Positions 51,974 through 61,612 of a stretch of 64,000 nucleotides of DNA are shown piece after piece. The notes under the pieces were generated by a model that was not told the DNA's origin, ran no database searches, and saw only the letters and a program-made list of their open reading frames with translations. Source of the DNA: an uncultured Acidimicrobiales bacterium (GTDB taxonomy: Bacteria; Actinomycetota; Acidimicrobiia; Acidimicrobiales; Bin134); NCBI GenBank assembly GCA_951813325.1, contig OX638350.1, positions 2,089,954 to 2,153,953 of the forward strand, in the 5' to 3' direction. Numbering within the stretch: position 1 is the stretch's first letter; each line of letters opens with the position of its first letter. The translations under genes and the position numbers were made by a program.

Positions 51974-54394
51974 ATGACGCTCATACAGGAGCCACTGGCC
52001 GCAGTAACCACAAATGGGGCAGATGCCGACCAAAACGGGGCCAGCGCAACCGGGATGCGGGTGCGCAAGCGCAACGGCGAGCTGGAGCCGGTGGACGTCA
52101 ACAAGATCGTCAACGCGGTGGCCCGCTGTGCCGAGGGGCTGGTGGGAGTCGACCCGATGCGGGTGGCCACCCGGACCATCTCCGCGCTGGCCGACGGCGC
52201 CACCACCCGAGAGCTGGACGAGCTGTCCATCCGCACCGCGGCCGGGCTCATCGTCACCGAGCCCAACTACTCCAAGCTGGCCGCCCGTCTGCTATCCACC
52301 TGCATCGACAAAGAAGTCCGCAACCAGAACATCCCGTGGTTCACCGAGTCGATCAAAGCCGGCCACGGCCTGGGCCTGATCAGCGATGAGACCGCCGCCT
52401 TCGCCGAAACCTACGCCCCGGCGCTGAACGCCTCTATCAGCTCGCTAAGAGACCGTAACTTCGAGTTCTTCGGCCTGCGCACGGTGTATGACCGCTACCT
52501 GCTGCGCCATCCCGACACCCGCCAGGTGATCGAGACTCCCCAGTACTTCTTCTTGCGGGTGGCCTGCGGCCTGTCGGCCGACGCCGACGAGGCCATCGCC
52601 TTCTACGACCTGATGAGCTCGTTGGCCTACCTGCCGTCCAGCCCCACGCTGTTCAACTCGGGCACCGCCCACCCGCAGATGTCGTCGTGCTACCTGCTCG
52701 ACTCCCCTGAGGACAGCTTGGAGGGCATCTACGAGCGCTATACCGACATCGCCCGGCTGTCGAAGTTCGCCGGCGGCATCGGCGTGGCCTGGCACCGCAT
52801 CCGCTCCAAGGGATCGCTGATCCGGGGCACCAACGGCCTGTCCAACGGCATCGTGCCGTGGCTCAAGACCCTGGACAGCTCGGTGGCCGCCGTCAACCAG
52901 GGGGGCAAGCGCAAGGGCGCGGCCTGCGTGTACCTGGAGAGCTGGCACGCCGACATCGAGGACTTCCTGGAGCTCAAGGAGAACACCGGCGACCACAACC
53001 GCCGGGCCCACAACCTCAACTTGGCCAACTGGGTTCCCGACCTGTTCATGGAGCGGGTGGAGAAGGACTGGCAGTGGTCGCTGTTCGACCCCAAGAAGGT
53101 CCCCCACTTCACCGACCTGTACGGCGACGAATTCCGGGAGGCCTACGCGGAGGCCGAGGTGGCCGGGCTTTATGAGCGCCAGCTCCCCGCCCGCCAGCTC
53201 TACAGCCGCATGATGCGATCGCTGGCCCAGACCGGCAACGGCTGGATGACGTTCAAGGACGCATCCAACTTGCGCTGCAACCAGACCGGCCAAGAGGGCC
53301 GCACTGTGCACCTCTCAAACCTGTGCACCGAGATCATCGAGGTCACCAGCGCCGATGAGACCGCGGTGTGCAACCTGGGGTCGGTCAACCTGGAGGCCTT
53401 TGTCGACACCAGCAGCGCCAAGATGGACTTCGAGCGGCTCGGCGAGGTGGTCCGGTCGGTGGTGCCCTTCTTGGATCGGGTGATCGACATCAACTTCTAC
53501 CCCACTCCCGAGGCGGCCAACTCCAATGCCAAGTGGCGGCCGGTGGGACTGGGCCTGATGGGCCTCCAAGACGTGTTCTTCCACCTGGCGCTGCCGTTCG
53601 ACAGCGACGAGGCCCGCCGGCTGTCGGCCCGCATCTCCGAGGAGATCTACTTCAACGCTCTCTGGGCCTCCACTGAACTGGCCGAAAAGCACGGGCCCCA
53701 TCCCGCCTTCGCCGAGACCCGGGCCGCCAGCGGCCGGCTCCAATTCGACCTGTGGGGCAAAGAGTGCTCCGACCCGGACCGCTGGCAGACCCTGCGAGAC
53801 CGCATCGCCGAGCACGGGCTGCGCAACTCCCTGCTCATCGCCATCGCCCCCACCGCCACCATCGCCTCCATCGCCGGCTGCTACGAGTGCATCGAGCCCC
53901 AGGTGTCCAACCTGTTCAAGCGGGAGACCCTCTCCGGGGAGTTCTTGCAGATCAACCGCTACTTGGTGAACGACCTCCAAGAGCTGGGCCTATGGGACGA
54001 GCAGATGGTCGCCGACGTGAAGCGGTCGGAGGGGTCGGTGGCGGCCATCGACCGCATCCCCGACGGGCTGAAGGCGGTGTACCGCACCGCGTGGGAGCTC
54101 CCCCAGCGGTCGCTCATCGACATGGCCGCCGACCGGGGGGCATACATCGACCAGTCCCAGTCGCTGAACCTGTTCATGGAGTCGCCCACCATCGGCAAGC
54201 TCAGCTCCATGTACCTGCACGCCTGGAAGGCGGGGCTGAAGACCACCTACTACCTGCGGTCCCGCCCGGCCACTCGAATCAACCAGACCACCTCCGGCGC
54301 TTCCGATGCTTCCCCCGCCGCCGCGCCGGTTGCCGACGCCGACGCGGTGGCCTGCTCGCTGGAAAACCCCGAGACCTGTGAGGCCTGCGACTGA
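51974..54394 (+). CDS. nrdA: Ribonucleoside-diphosphate reductase, alpha subunit (class Ia-like)
   Basis: An 806-residue catalytic subunit that reduces ribonucleotides to deoxyribonucleotides. An N-terminal ATP-cone (MRVRKRNGELEPVDVNKIVN) is followed by the ten-stranded barrel with SSCYLLDSPEDSLEGIYE, NGLSNGIVPWLKTLDSSVAA and CNLGSVNLEAF (active-site Cys), and APTATIASIAGCYECIEP. The C-terminal redox pair is CEAC in ETCEACD. AGGGG precedes the ATG. It overlaps nrdB by one base (TGATG). Confidence 0.94.
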   Translation: MTLIQEPLAAVTTNGADADQNGASATGMRVRKRNGELEPVDVNKIVNAVARCAEGLVGVDPMRVATRTISALADGATTRELDELSIRTAAGLIVTEPNYSKLAARLLSTCIDKEVRNQNIPWFTESIKAGHGLGLISDETAAFAETYAPALNASISSLRDRNFEFFGLRTVYDRYLLRHPDTRQVIETPQYFFLRVACGLSADADEAIAFYDLMSSLAYLPSSPTLFNSGTAHPQMSSCYLLDSPEDSLEGIYERYTDIARLSKFAGGIGVAWHRIRSKGSLIRGTNGLSNGIVPWLKTLDSSVAAVNQGGKRKGAACVYLESWHADIEDFLELKENTGDHNRRAHNLNLANWVPDLFMERVEKDWQWSLFDPKKVPHFTDLYGDEFREAYAEAEVAGLYERQLPARQLYSRMMRSLAQTGNGWMTFKDASNLRCNQTGQEGRTVHLSNLCTEIIEVTSADETAVCNLGSVNLEAFVDTSSAKMDFERLGEVVRSVVPFLDRVIDINFYPTPEAANSNAKWRPVGLGLMGLQDVFFHLALPFDSDEARRLSARISEEIYFNALWASTELAEKHGPHPAFAETRAASGRLQFDLWGKECSDPDRWQTLRDRIAEHGLRNSLLIAIAPTATIASIAGCYECIEPQVSNLFKRETLSGEFLQINRYLVNDLQELGLWDEQMVADVKRSEGSVAAIDRIPDGLKAVYRTAWELPQRSLIDMAADRGAYIDQSQSLNLFMESPTIGKLSSMYLHAWKAGLKTTYYLRSRPATRINQTTSGASDASPAAAPVADADAVACSLENPETCEACD

Positions 54395-55473
54395 TGGCTC
54401 TGGCAGAAACCCCCTTCCTCGAAGAAGAGCTGGGCCTCGCCCCGTCCCCCCAACCGGCGGTGCCGGCCGAAGGGCGCATCCTCGATCCCGGCTTCAATCT
54501 GACGCTTCGCCCCATGCGGTATCCGCAGTTCTTCGACATGTACCGCGACGCCATCAAGAACACCTGGACAGTGGACGAGATCGACTTTTCCGACGATCTG
54601 GTGGATCTGGAGCGCACTCTGTTGCCGGCGGAGAAGCACCTGGTCAACCGGCTGGTGGCGTTCTTCGCCACCGGCGACTCCATCGTGGCCAACAACCTGG
54701 TGCTGAACCTCTACCGCCACATCAATGCCCCCGAGGCTCGGATGTACCTGTCTCGCCAGCTGTACGAGGAAGCGCTGCACGTCCAGTTCTATCTGACCCT
54801 GCTCGACAACTACATCCCCGACCTCGACGAGCGGGAGGCCGCCTTCGCAGCCATCGACAACATCCCGTCTATCCGCAAGAAAGCCGATTTCTGCTTTCGG
54901 TGGATGAACTCGATGGACGACATCGACCAGTGCGACACCCCCCAGCAGCGGCGCCAGTTCCTGTTGAACCTGATCTGCTTCGCCACCTGCATCGAGGGCC
55001 TGTTCTTCTTCGCCGCGTTCGCCTACGTGTACTTCCTGCGATCCAAGGGCCTGTTGAACGGGCTGGCCGCCGGCACCAACTGGGTGTTCCGCGATGAGAG
55101 CTGCCACATGAACTTCGCCCTCGAGGTGGTGAACACCGTGCGGGCCGAGGAGCCCGAGCTGTTCGACACCGAGCTCAGCGAGCAGATCGCCACCATGATC
55201 TGCGAGGCGGTGGACTGCGAGTACCAGTTCGCCACCGACCTGCTCGGCCAGGGGGTCCCCGGCATGTCGGTGGCCGACACCCGGCGCTACCTGGAGTTCG
55301 TGGCCGACCAGCGCCTGACCCAGCTCGGCCTGCCCAAGCAGTTCGGCGCCAAGAACCCGTTCTCGTTCATGGAGCTCCAAGACGTGCAGGAGCTGACCAA
55401 CTTCTTCGAGCGCACTGTGGCCTCCTACCAGGTGGGCGTCGAGGGCGACGTCGCCTTCGACGAGGACTTCTAA
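54394..55473 (+). CDS. nrdB: Ribonucleoside-diphosphate reductase, beta subunit
   Basis: A 359-residue ferritin-like radical-generating subunit. The metal ligands appear in LLPAEKHLVNRL, YEEALHVQFY (Glu, His and the radical Tyr four residues after the His), CIEGLFFFAAF and FRDESCHMNFAL. The Tyr is present, so this is a tyrosyl-radical type and not a Phe variant. The C-terminal DFDEDF-like tail (VAFDEDF) probably docks to NrdA. Cotranscribed with nrdA. Confidence 0.94.
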   Translation: MALAETPFLEEELGLAPSPQPAVPAEGRILDPGFNLTLRPMRYPQFFDMYRDAIKNTWTVDEIDFSDDLVDLERTLLPAEKHLVNRLVAFFATGDSIVANNLVLNLYRHINAPEARMYLSRQLYEEALHVQFYLTLLDNYIPDLDEREAAFAAIDNIPSIRKKADFCFRWMNSMDDIDQCDTPQQRRQFLLNLICFATCIEGLFFFAAFAYVYFLRSKGLLNGLAAGTNWVFRDESCHMNFALEVVNTVRAEEPELFDTELSEQIATMICEAVDCEYQFATDLLGQGVPGMSVADTRRYLEFVADQRLTQLGLPKQFGAKNPFSFMELQDVQELTNFFERTVASYQVGVEGDVAFDEDF

Positions 55474-55482
55474 GCCCCCGGC

Positions 55483-57369
55483 CTACGATCCCGGCCTCAA
55501 TAGCTCCAGCAGTATCCGGGCCTGATCGAGGGCCCATTCCGACTCCCGGAGCTTGTCCATCGCCGTCTTCAAGCTGGCCACCCGGCGCAGCAGATCATCA
55601 CCGACTGAACCGGTCCGGGCCTGGCGCTCAAGGTAGGTCAACTCCCGTTGCGCGGACTCGTACATCAAGAGCGCCATCACAACGTCCTGTTGGCGGCGGC
55701 TGGTTCGCAGGCCCTCGTTTTCTACTACAAGCAGTTCTTGCATCAGGGCCACCAGGCTCGGCTCAGCCTCTGCCAGCAGAACTTCTAGCGTTGAATACTC
55801 CAGCATCGCCTTGAAGGCGTCCCGGTACATCGGGTGGTGGAAGAACTCGGGCGCAACATCGGACCACACCGCGCCAGGCTCGTTGGCCGCGAGCCAAAGC
55901 ACTTGGCGCTCCACGTTGTTGGGCAGGGGTTCGTCCACACTGTAGATGCCTTCCTGATCGCGATGACTCGCGTCGCCCTCACTGACAGACCCGTAGGCAG
56001 TCTCAACAGGGTGAGGGGCATCGTCCCTCCGATCAGAATCAAAAGAGCGGACAGCGCGAGGACGAGGTGGACGGTAGTCCTGAGCTATACGACGAAGGCG
56101 CTCCAAGGCGCTCGGGTCGTCCTGGCGACACTGAGTGGCGATCTCCAACAGGTACGGCTCGCGAACCAGAGGATCCTTGATAGGGGCCACAACCTCCGTA
56201 GCTTGCCTGGCCGCCATAGAGCGACCCCTGATAGTCGCCAGATCGGCTTGGGACAAGACCCTTTCATAGCGGAACCGCGGAAAGGCCACTGCTTCGCCTA
56301 CAGCAGAAACCAACCCCTCTGGATCGCTTATAGCTAAAGCACCGGGATCGGACCCAGTAGGAAAAACAGCCACCTTGACTTCAACTTCCCCTTCCCACTG
56401 CAAAAAACGTTCTGCCGCATTGCCCCCGGCTGTGTCCGGGTCAAATGCCAGCACAATGCGATTGGCATACCGTCGCAAGATCTGAATGTGCTCTTCAGTA
56501 GCCGCTGTTCCGCAGGTGGCCACCGCCCGGGAGATACCGGCCTGGGCGAAGCCGATCACGTCGGTGTAACCCTCACAAATGATCACCTGGCCGGCGTTCA
56601 CGATGTCCTGCTTGGCCCAGTTGAGGCCGTAGAGCACCCTGGACTTTCGATACACGGCGTTGTCCACCGAGTTCTTGTACTTGGGCCCCTCCCCGCCGGG
56701 CAGGATGCGCCCGCCAAACCCCACCGGCTTGCCGCTGGGGTCGAAGATGGGAAATAACAGCCGCCCTCGAAAGCTGTCCCAAGTTCGCCCGCCCTCATTA
56801 CCACGCCCTAGCCCGGCTTCAGAGAACACTTCAGGCGACATGCCGTTTTCGGCACCCACCCCCAAGGCCCTTGCCAGCGCATCCCAGTCGTCGGGGGCCC
56901 ATCCCAGCTTGTACTGGCGGACCACGTCGCCGTCATAGCCCCTTTCCCGCAAATAGCGCCGGGCCAAACCGGCGTCGGCAGAGGTCAACAGCCGCTGGTG
57001 GTACCACTCCACGGCCTGCTCGAGAGCCTCGGTGAGCTTGCCCCGCTTCTGGCGGTCGGCGCCTTCGCCGGGCGACGTGTAGCGCAGTACGATCCCCGAC
57101 CGCCCGGCCAGGCGCTCCACCGCTTCGGGGAAGTCGGCGTGCTCCACCTCCCGCAGGAAGGTGATGGCGTCGCCGCTGGCCTTGCAGCCGAAGCAGTGGT
57201 ACACACCCATCTCGGCGTTGACCGAGAACGACGGAGTCTTCTCGGCATGGAACGGGCACAGCCCCTGCCAACGGCGGCCGACCCGCTTCAGCTGCACGTA
57301 CTCGCCGATGACCGCGACGACGTCCGTCGCCTCTCTCACCCGGGCCACGTCTTCGTCGTGGATGCCCAC
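55483..57369 (-). CDS. dnaG: DNA primase
   Basis: A 628-residue primase that makes RNA primers at replication forks. The CHC2 zinc finger is CPFHAEKTPSF with CFGCKASGDAI; the catalytic TOPRIM domain has IICEGYTDVIGFAQAG and LAFDPDTAGGNAA; the RNA polymerase core includes DSFRGRLLFPIFDPSGKPVG. The C-terminal helicase-binding region is divergent and helical. GTG start at 57369 with TAGTCT 6 nt upstream, implying a leaderless transcript. It converges with nrdB 9 bp away. Confidence 0.95.
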   Translation of the reverse strand: MGIHDEDVARVREATDVVAVIGEYVQLKRVGRRWQGLCPFHAEKTPSFSVNAEMGVYHCFGCKASGDAITFLREVEHADFPEAVERLAGRSGIVLRYTSPGEGADRQKRGKLTEALEQAVEWYHQRLLTSADAGLARRYLRERGYDGDVVRQYKLGWAPDDWDALARALGVGAENGMSPEVFSEAGLGRGNEGGRTWDSFRGRLLFPIFDPSGKPVGFGGRILPGGEGPKYKNSVDNAVYRKSRVLYGLNWAKQDIVNAGQVIICEGYTDVIGFAQAGISRAVATCGTAATEEHIQILRRYANRIVLAFDPDTAGGNAAERFLQWEGEVEVKVAVFPTGSDPGALAISDPEGLVSAVGEAVAFPRFRYERVLSQADLATIRGRSMAARQATEVVAPIKDPLVREPYLLEIATQCRQDDPSALERLRRIAQDYRPPRPRAVRSFDSDRRDDAPHPVETAYGSVSEGDASHRDQEGIYSVDEPLPNNVERQVLWLAANEPGAVWSDVAPEFFHHPMYRDAFKAMLEYSTLEVLLAEAEPSLVALMQELLVVENEGLRTSRRQQDVVMALLMYESAQRELTYLERQARTGSVGDDLLRRVASLKTAMDKLRESEWALDQARILLELLRPGS

Positions 57370-57422
57370 AGTGTGAGACTACGCCGAACCGCTGACAGCT
57401 TGGGCTGCTGTTCGCGGGCCCA

Positions 57423-58931
57423 TCAGCCGCTGACTGCTTGGGCTGCCGCCAGCCGGGCTACCGGGACCCGGTGCGGAGAGCAGGACACGTAGTCCACTCC
57501 CGCAGCGGCCAAAAGCTGGATGGACGCCGGGTCGCCGCCGTGCTCGCCGCACACCCCTATCTCTGTGCCCGGTCGGGCGGCATGCACCGCGGCCACCGCG
57601 TCAATCACCAGGCGACCGACTCCGGCCTCGTCCAGGATCTCAAACGGGTTGGCCGCCAGCAGACCGTGGTCGATGTAGGAGCGCATGATCTTGGCCTCGA
57701 TGTCGTCGCGGCTGAACCCGAACGTCATTTGGGTCAAGTCGTTGGTCCCTATCGACAAGAAGTCGGCGTTGGCGGCGATCTCGGCCGCGGCCAGCGCCGC
57801 GCGGGGCGTCTCGATCATGGCTCCCACCGGGATGGCCCGGCCTGCAAGGCGGCTTTCGAATCCGGACAGCTCCTCGGTCACCGCGGCCCGCACATAGGCC
57901 AACTCAGGGCCGCCTACTACCAGGGGAATCATGATCTGGACCTGCGGGTCGCCCCCGGCCGCCAATCGGCGGGCGGCGGCCTCGGCCACCGCAGCAGCTT
58001 GGGCTTGGTACAGCTCGGGGCGCAGCACCCCCAGCCGGGCGCCTCGAACGCCGAGCATCGGATTCTCCTCGACCAGCTCCGGGTGGTCGGGCAGAAACTC
58101 GTGCAGGGGCGGATCGAGCAGCCGGACGGTCACCGGCAGCCCATCCATAGCATCCAGCACATCGGCCAATTCGTCCACCTGAGCCTCGGCCAAGGCGTCC
58201 AAGGCGACCGGCCCTCCGTCGGTGATGGCCCGCTGGATGAGCGGCAGCCGCTCCCCCAAGAACATGTGCTCGGTGCGGCACAGCCCCACGCCGGTCGCAC
58301 CGAACTGCCGGGCCAGCCGGGCCGAGCACGCGTCGTCGGCGTTGGCCCGCACCTCCAGCCGACCGGTCCGCAGCTCATCGGCCCACTCCAGCAATGTGAA
58401 CAGCTCGTCGGGAAGCTCCGCCTCTTCCACATCGGCGGCGCCCAGCATGACCGTGCCCGCCGAGCCGTCCACGGTGATGGGATCGCCGTCGTGCAGCTCA
58501 ACCTCGCCCAACCGGGCTACTCCGGCGACGATGTCCACGGCAAGAACCTCCATCCCCACCACCGCGGGGATGCCCCAGCCCCGGGCGATCACCGCCGCGT
58601 GGCTGGCCATGCCCCCCTTGGCGGTGACAATGGCCGCCGCGGCCGACATAGCCGCCTCGTCGGCCGGAGTGGTGAACGGCCGGACAAACACGGCGGGAAC
58701 GCCCTCGTCGTCGGCGTCCAGCACTGCATCCACCGACAGGCACACCCGGCCCGACGCCGCGCCCGGGGAGGCGGCCACCCCGTGGGCGGCTACGGGGGCT
58801 GATGGTCCGTCGGCCATCTTGGCGTGAAGCAGGTCTTCCACATCACCGGGGGCAACCCCGCGAACCGCTTGGGCCCGGTCTAGCTCGCCGCGCTCGGCGG
58901 CGCCCACCGCGGTCACAACCGGGCTGGTCAC
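57423..58931 (-). CDS. PEP-utilising enzyme, PPDK C-terminal half without the ATP-grasp domain
   Basis: A 502-residue protein with the phosphohistidine swivel domain (TAKGGMASHAAVIARGWG, His111) and the PEP/pyruvate-binding barrel (VGLCRTEHMFL, ENPMLGVRGARLGV, SIGTNDLTQMTFGFSRDD, GVCGEHGGDPASI). These match pyruvate phosphate dikinase from its middle to its end, but the N-terminal ATP-grasp domain of about 350-400 residues is missing. It could pair with a separate ATP-grasp protein or act as a phosphoryl carrier like PTS enzyme I. It lies 53 bp upstream of dnaG and 10 bp downstream of glyS on the minus strand. Confidence 0.82.
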   Translation of the reverse strand: MTSPVVTAVGAAERGELDRAQAVRGVAPGDVEDLLHAKMADGPSAPVAAHGVAASPGAASGRVCLSVDAVLDADDEGVPAVFVRPFTTPADEAAMSAAAAIVTAKGGMASHAAVIARGWGIPAVVGMEVLAVDIVAGVARLGEVELHDGDPITVDGSAGTVMLGAADVEEAELPDELFTLLEWADELRTGRLEVRANADDACSARLARQFGATGVGLCRTEHMFLGERLPLIQRAITDGGPVALDALAEAQVDELADVLDAMDGLPVTVRLLDPPLHEFLPDHPELVEENPMLGVRGARLGVLRPELYQAQAAAVAEAAARRLAAGGDPQVQIMIPLVVGGPELAYVRAAVTEELSGFESRLAGRAIPVGAMIETPRAALAAAEIAANADFLSIGTNDLTQMTFGFSRDDIEAKIMRSYIDHGLLAANPFEILDEAGVGRLVIDAVAAVHAARPGTEIGVCGEHGGDPASIQLLAAAGVDYVSCSPHRVPVARLAAAQAVSG

Positions 58932-58941
58932 TGCGGCAGCC

Positions 58942-60279
58942 TCACAGGCCGAGCTTGGCGTCCAAGTGCTCGGCCAATGCGTCGATGGGCACCCGGTCCT
59001 GGTTCATGGAGTCGCGGTCGCGCACGGTGATCGCCCGATCCTCCAAGGTGTCGAAGTCCACGGTCACGCAATACGGGGTGCCGATCTCGTCCTGGCGTCG
59101 ATAGCGGCGTCCGATGGACTGGGTGACGTCGTAGTCGGTCATCCACCGCGGCTGGAGCAGGCCCACCACCTCCTCGGAAACCGCCTGGAGCTCGGGTTTT
59201 TTGGACAGGGGCAGCACCGCCGCCTTGTAGGGCGCCAGCCGGGGGTGCAGCCGCAGCACGGTGCGGATCTCCCCCCTCACTTCCTCGGTGTCGTAGGCAG
59301 CCAGCAGAAACGCCATCATCGTGCGGGTGGCCCCCGCGGCCGGCTCGATGACGTGGGGGCGGTAGCGCTCGTCAGCCTGCTGGTCGTAATAGTCCAGGTC
59401 GACACCGGAGTGCTGGGCGTGCTGGGCCAGGTCGTAGTCGGTGCGGTTGGCGATGCCCTCCAACTCGCCCCACCCCCAGGGAAACAGGTACTCCACATCG
59501 GCGGTCCCGGCCGAGTAGTGGCTCAGCTCGTCGGCGTCGTGGGGCCGCAGCCGCAGCTTGTCGGCGGGAATGCCCAAGCCGGTGTACCAGTCCATCCGGG
59601 CGCCGCACCAGTACTCGAACCACATGGCGGCCTCGTCGGGGGGCACGAAGAACTCCATCTCCATCTGCTCGAACTCCCGGGTGCGGAAGATGAAGTTGCC
59701 CGGAGTGATCTCGTTGCGGAACGACTTGCCGATCTGGGCAATGCCGAACGGAGGCTTGTTGCGCACCGTGTTCAACACGTTGGCGAAGTTGATGAACATG
59801 CCCTGGGCCGTCTCGGGCCGCAGATACACGTCGGCCCCGGCCCCGGCCACCGGACCGGCCTGGGTGCGGAACATCAGATTGAACTCCCGGGCCTCGGTGA
59901 GCTGGCCCCGCTCCCCACAGCTCGGACAGGCCTCGGGGTCTTCCAGCTGGTCCTCGCGGTGGCGAGTGCCGCAATTGCGGCAGTCCACCAGGGGGTCGGT
60001 GAAGTTGGTCAGATGGCCCGACGCCTGCCACACCTCCGGGGGTGAAAGGATGGAGGCGTCGAGGCCGACCACGTCGGTGCGGAGCTGCACCATGGTCCGC
60101 CACCAGGCGTCCTTCACGTTGCGCAGCAACAGCACGCCCAGCGGGCCATAGTCGTACGCGCTGCGGAACCCGCCGTAGATCTCCGCCGACTGGTACACGA
60201 AGCCCCGCCGCTTGCAGAGGTTCACCACCTTGTCCATCAGATCGCCGCCCGCGCCCCGTTCGACATCACCACCGCTCAT
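58942..60279 (-). CDS. glyS: Glycine--tRNA ligase (dimeric type)
   Basis: About 445 residues of a class II synthetase of the alpha2 type. Motif 1 region [20 protein letters not shown], motif 2 [15 protein letters not shown] with [20 protein letters not shown], motif 3 and the anticodon domain ([20 protein letters not shown]). A small zinc-ribbon-like insert CRNCGTRH and CPSCGERG is present. ATG 60279 is chosen because TAGCCT lies 7 nt upstream; an earlier ATG at 60303 is unlikely. Confidence 0.93.
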   Translation of the reverse strand: MSGGDVERGAGGDLMDKVVNLCKRRGFVYQSAEIYGGFRSAYDYGPLGVLLLRNVKDAWWRTMVQLRTDVVGLDASILSPPEVWQASGHLTNFTDPLVDCRNCGTRHREDQLEDPEACPSCGERGQLTEAREFNLMFRTQAGPVAGAGADVYLRPETAQGMFINFANVLNTVRNKPPFGIAQIGKSFRNEITPGNFIFRTREFEQMEMEFFVPPDEAAMWFEYWCGARMDWYTGLGIPADKLRLRPHDADELSHYSAGTADVEYLFPWGWGELEGIANRTDYDLAQHAQHSGVDLDYYDQQADERYRPHVIEPAAGATRTMMAFLLAAYDTEEVRGEIRTVLRLHPRLAPYKAAVLPLSKKPELQAVSEEVVGLLQPRWMTDYDVTQSIGRRYRRQDEIGTPYCVTVDFDTLEDRAITVRDRDSMNQDRVPIDALAEHLDAKLGL

Positions 60280-60344
60280 GGGCCGCAGGCTACCGGCCCC
60301 CACTGACAGTTCTGATACTGGAAACGGCGCTTTGCGGAGGTGGA

Positions 60345-60536
60345 TCAGGCTGTGACGGGATCTGGAGCGATGACAATCTCGGGGTCAACGCCTATCAATT
60401 CTCCGGCTTCCCGGATCAATGCCTCGAGTTCTCCGAGGGTAGCAGCGTTGGCGAAATAAGCAGACTCGCCGATGTCGCCCTCAGCCAGCCAATCTCCACT
60501 GCCGTCGTCGTCTCTGGTGATCATGACCTTCGCCAT
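60345..60536 (-). CDS. hicB: HicB-family antitoxin
   Basis: A 63-residue protein, [20 protein letters not shown], then [20 protein letters not shown], with the degraded RNase H-like HicB fold that binds the toxin. It lacks an added HTH domain, so regulation may depend on a different surface. GGAGG and AGGA lie just before the ATG. It follows hicA by 22 bp, the usual HicAB order. Confidence 0.78.
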   Translation of the reverse strand: MAKVMITRDDDGSGDWLAEGDIGESAYFANAATLGELEALIREAGELIGVDPEIVIAPDPVTA

Positions 60537-60558
60537 GTCCTGTCCTCCATCGAGATAG

Positions 60559-60798
60559 TCAGAGTAACGCATCGATCTCATCGTCAGTCAGGCCCACTCT
60601 ATCAACCAGCATCGCCCGCAAATGCTTGGGTTTCACCGTCCTGCCTTTGTGCAGCGAAACGGTGATCGTCTTTCTTCCTTCTGCCCGCAAGAGAACGTGC
60701 GAGCCTCTCTGGCGGACTCTCTGGTATCCAATTCTGCGGAGCAGCCGAAGCACTTGGTCGGGCTTGAGGGCTGGAAACCGGGAAACCGGAAGCGCCAT
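60559..60798 (-). CDS. hicA: HicA-family mRNA interferase toxin
   Basis: A 79-residue double-stranded-RNA-binding-like toxin: LKPDQVLRLLRRIGYQRVRQ, then the active-site motif RGSHVLLRAEGRKTITVSLH and KPKHLRAMLVDRVGL. The GSH His is present, so the toxin looks active. It starts at ATG 60798 with TATCCT 6 nt upstream. The pair lies between recO and glyS, interrupting a core replication and translation gene group. Confidence 0.87.
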   Translation of the reverse strand: MALPVSRFPALKPDQVLRLLRRIGYQRVRQRGSHVLLRAEGRKTITVSLHKGRTVKPKHLRAMLVDRVGLTDDEIDALL

Positions 60799-60804
60799 CC
60801 AGAC

Positions 60805-60831
60805 AGGATAGTATGTCACATGTATTTTCAA
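60805..60831 (-). promoter_or_regulatory. Putative hicAB promoter
   Basis: TTGAAA (60831-60826), a 15-bp spacer and TATCCT (60810-60805) lie directly before the hicA ATG, so the mRNA would be leaderless. Short palindromes (atgtcacat, acatgt) lie between the boxes and may be operator sites. Confidence 0.45.
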
Positions 60832-60847
60832 CTACTTTACATTATTC

Positions 60848-61561
60848 TCAAATATATGCGGCGGCGGCGCGGAGGCGGCGTTCGAGATGGTGCTCCATGG
60901 TGGTGGTGGCCAGGTGCTCCACCTCGCCGGTGGCGGGTGACCGGGGCTTGGCCAGCGCGGCGCTGAGGCTGCCGCCCAGCACCATGCGCATCAGCTCGAG
61001 CGCTTCGGGCGACAGCGGGAACCCCCGGCGGCAGCTGCGGCACAGCACCCCGCCGCTGCCATAATCGAAGGCCACTAGATCGTCCACTGATGCGCACAAG
61101 GCGCACGCCCCCACCTCGGGACCCACGCCGTCGTGGGCCAAGAGCTTGAGGTAGAACGCGGGCACCACCAGCGCCGAGTCGCCCGCGTCCAGCGCGCGCA
61201 GCCCGCCGAGCAGCATCCGGTACAGCGCGCTGTCGGGATCCCGGTCGACCCCCACCCGGTCGACCGCCTCCAGCATGGCCATGGCCTTGCCCAGGCGGCC
61301 CAGATCCTCCCGCACCGCCCGGAACTGGTCCACCGATTCGGCCTGGGTCACCACGTCGAGCTCGCTGCGCCCCCGGTGGAGTTGGAGCTGTACATGGCTG
61401 GTGGGCTCCAGCCGGCCCCCGAACCGGCTGCGGGTCTTGCGGACACCCTTGGCCACCGCCCTCACCTTGCCATGGCCTCGGGTGCAGAACACCACGATAC
61501 GGTCGGCCTCGCCCAGCTTGTAGGTGCGAAGCACAATGCCCTCATCCCGATAGAGGCTCAC
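60848..61561 (-). CDS. recO: DNA repair protein RecO
   Basis: A 237-residue recombination mediator that helps RecA displace SSB at gaps, together with RecF and RecR. The N-terminal OB fold begins SLYRDEGIVLRTYKLGEADR, followed by RAVAKGVRKTRSRFGGRLEP. The C-terminal helical domain has a four-Cys zinc site (CALCAS and LCRSCRRGF). GTG start at 61561. It is transcribed with uppS, 51 bp upstream. Confidence 0.93.
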   Translation of the reverse strand: MSLYRDEGIVLRTYKLGEADRIVVFCTRGHGKVRAVAKGVRKTRSRFGGRLEPTSHVQLQLHRGRSELDVVTQAESVDQFRAVREDLGRLGKAMAMLEAVDRVGVDRDPDSALYRMLLGGLRALDAGDSALVVPAFYLKLLAHDGVGPEVGACALCASVDDLVAFDYGSGGVLCRSCRRGFPLSPEALELMRMVLGGSLSAALAKPRSPATGEVEHLATTTMEHHLERRLRAAAAYI

Positions 61562-61612
61562 CAGAACAAGCCTGCCACTCCCAGACCCCGCCAGAGGCGC
61601 ATGGTGCGCCCC

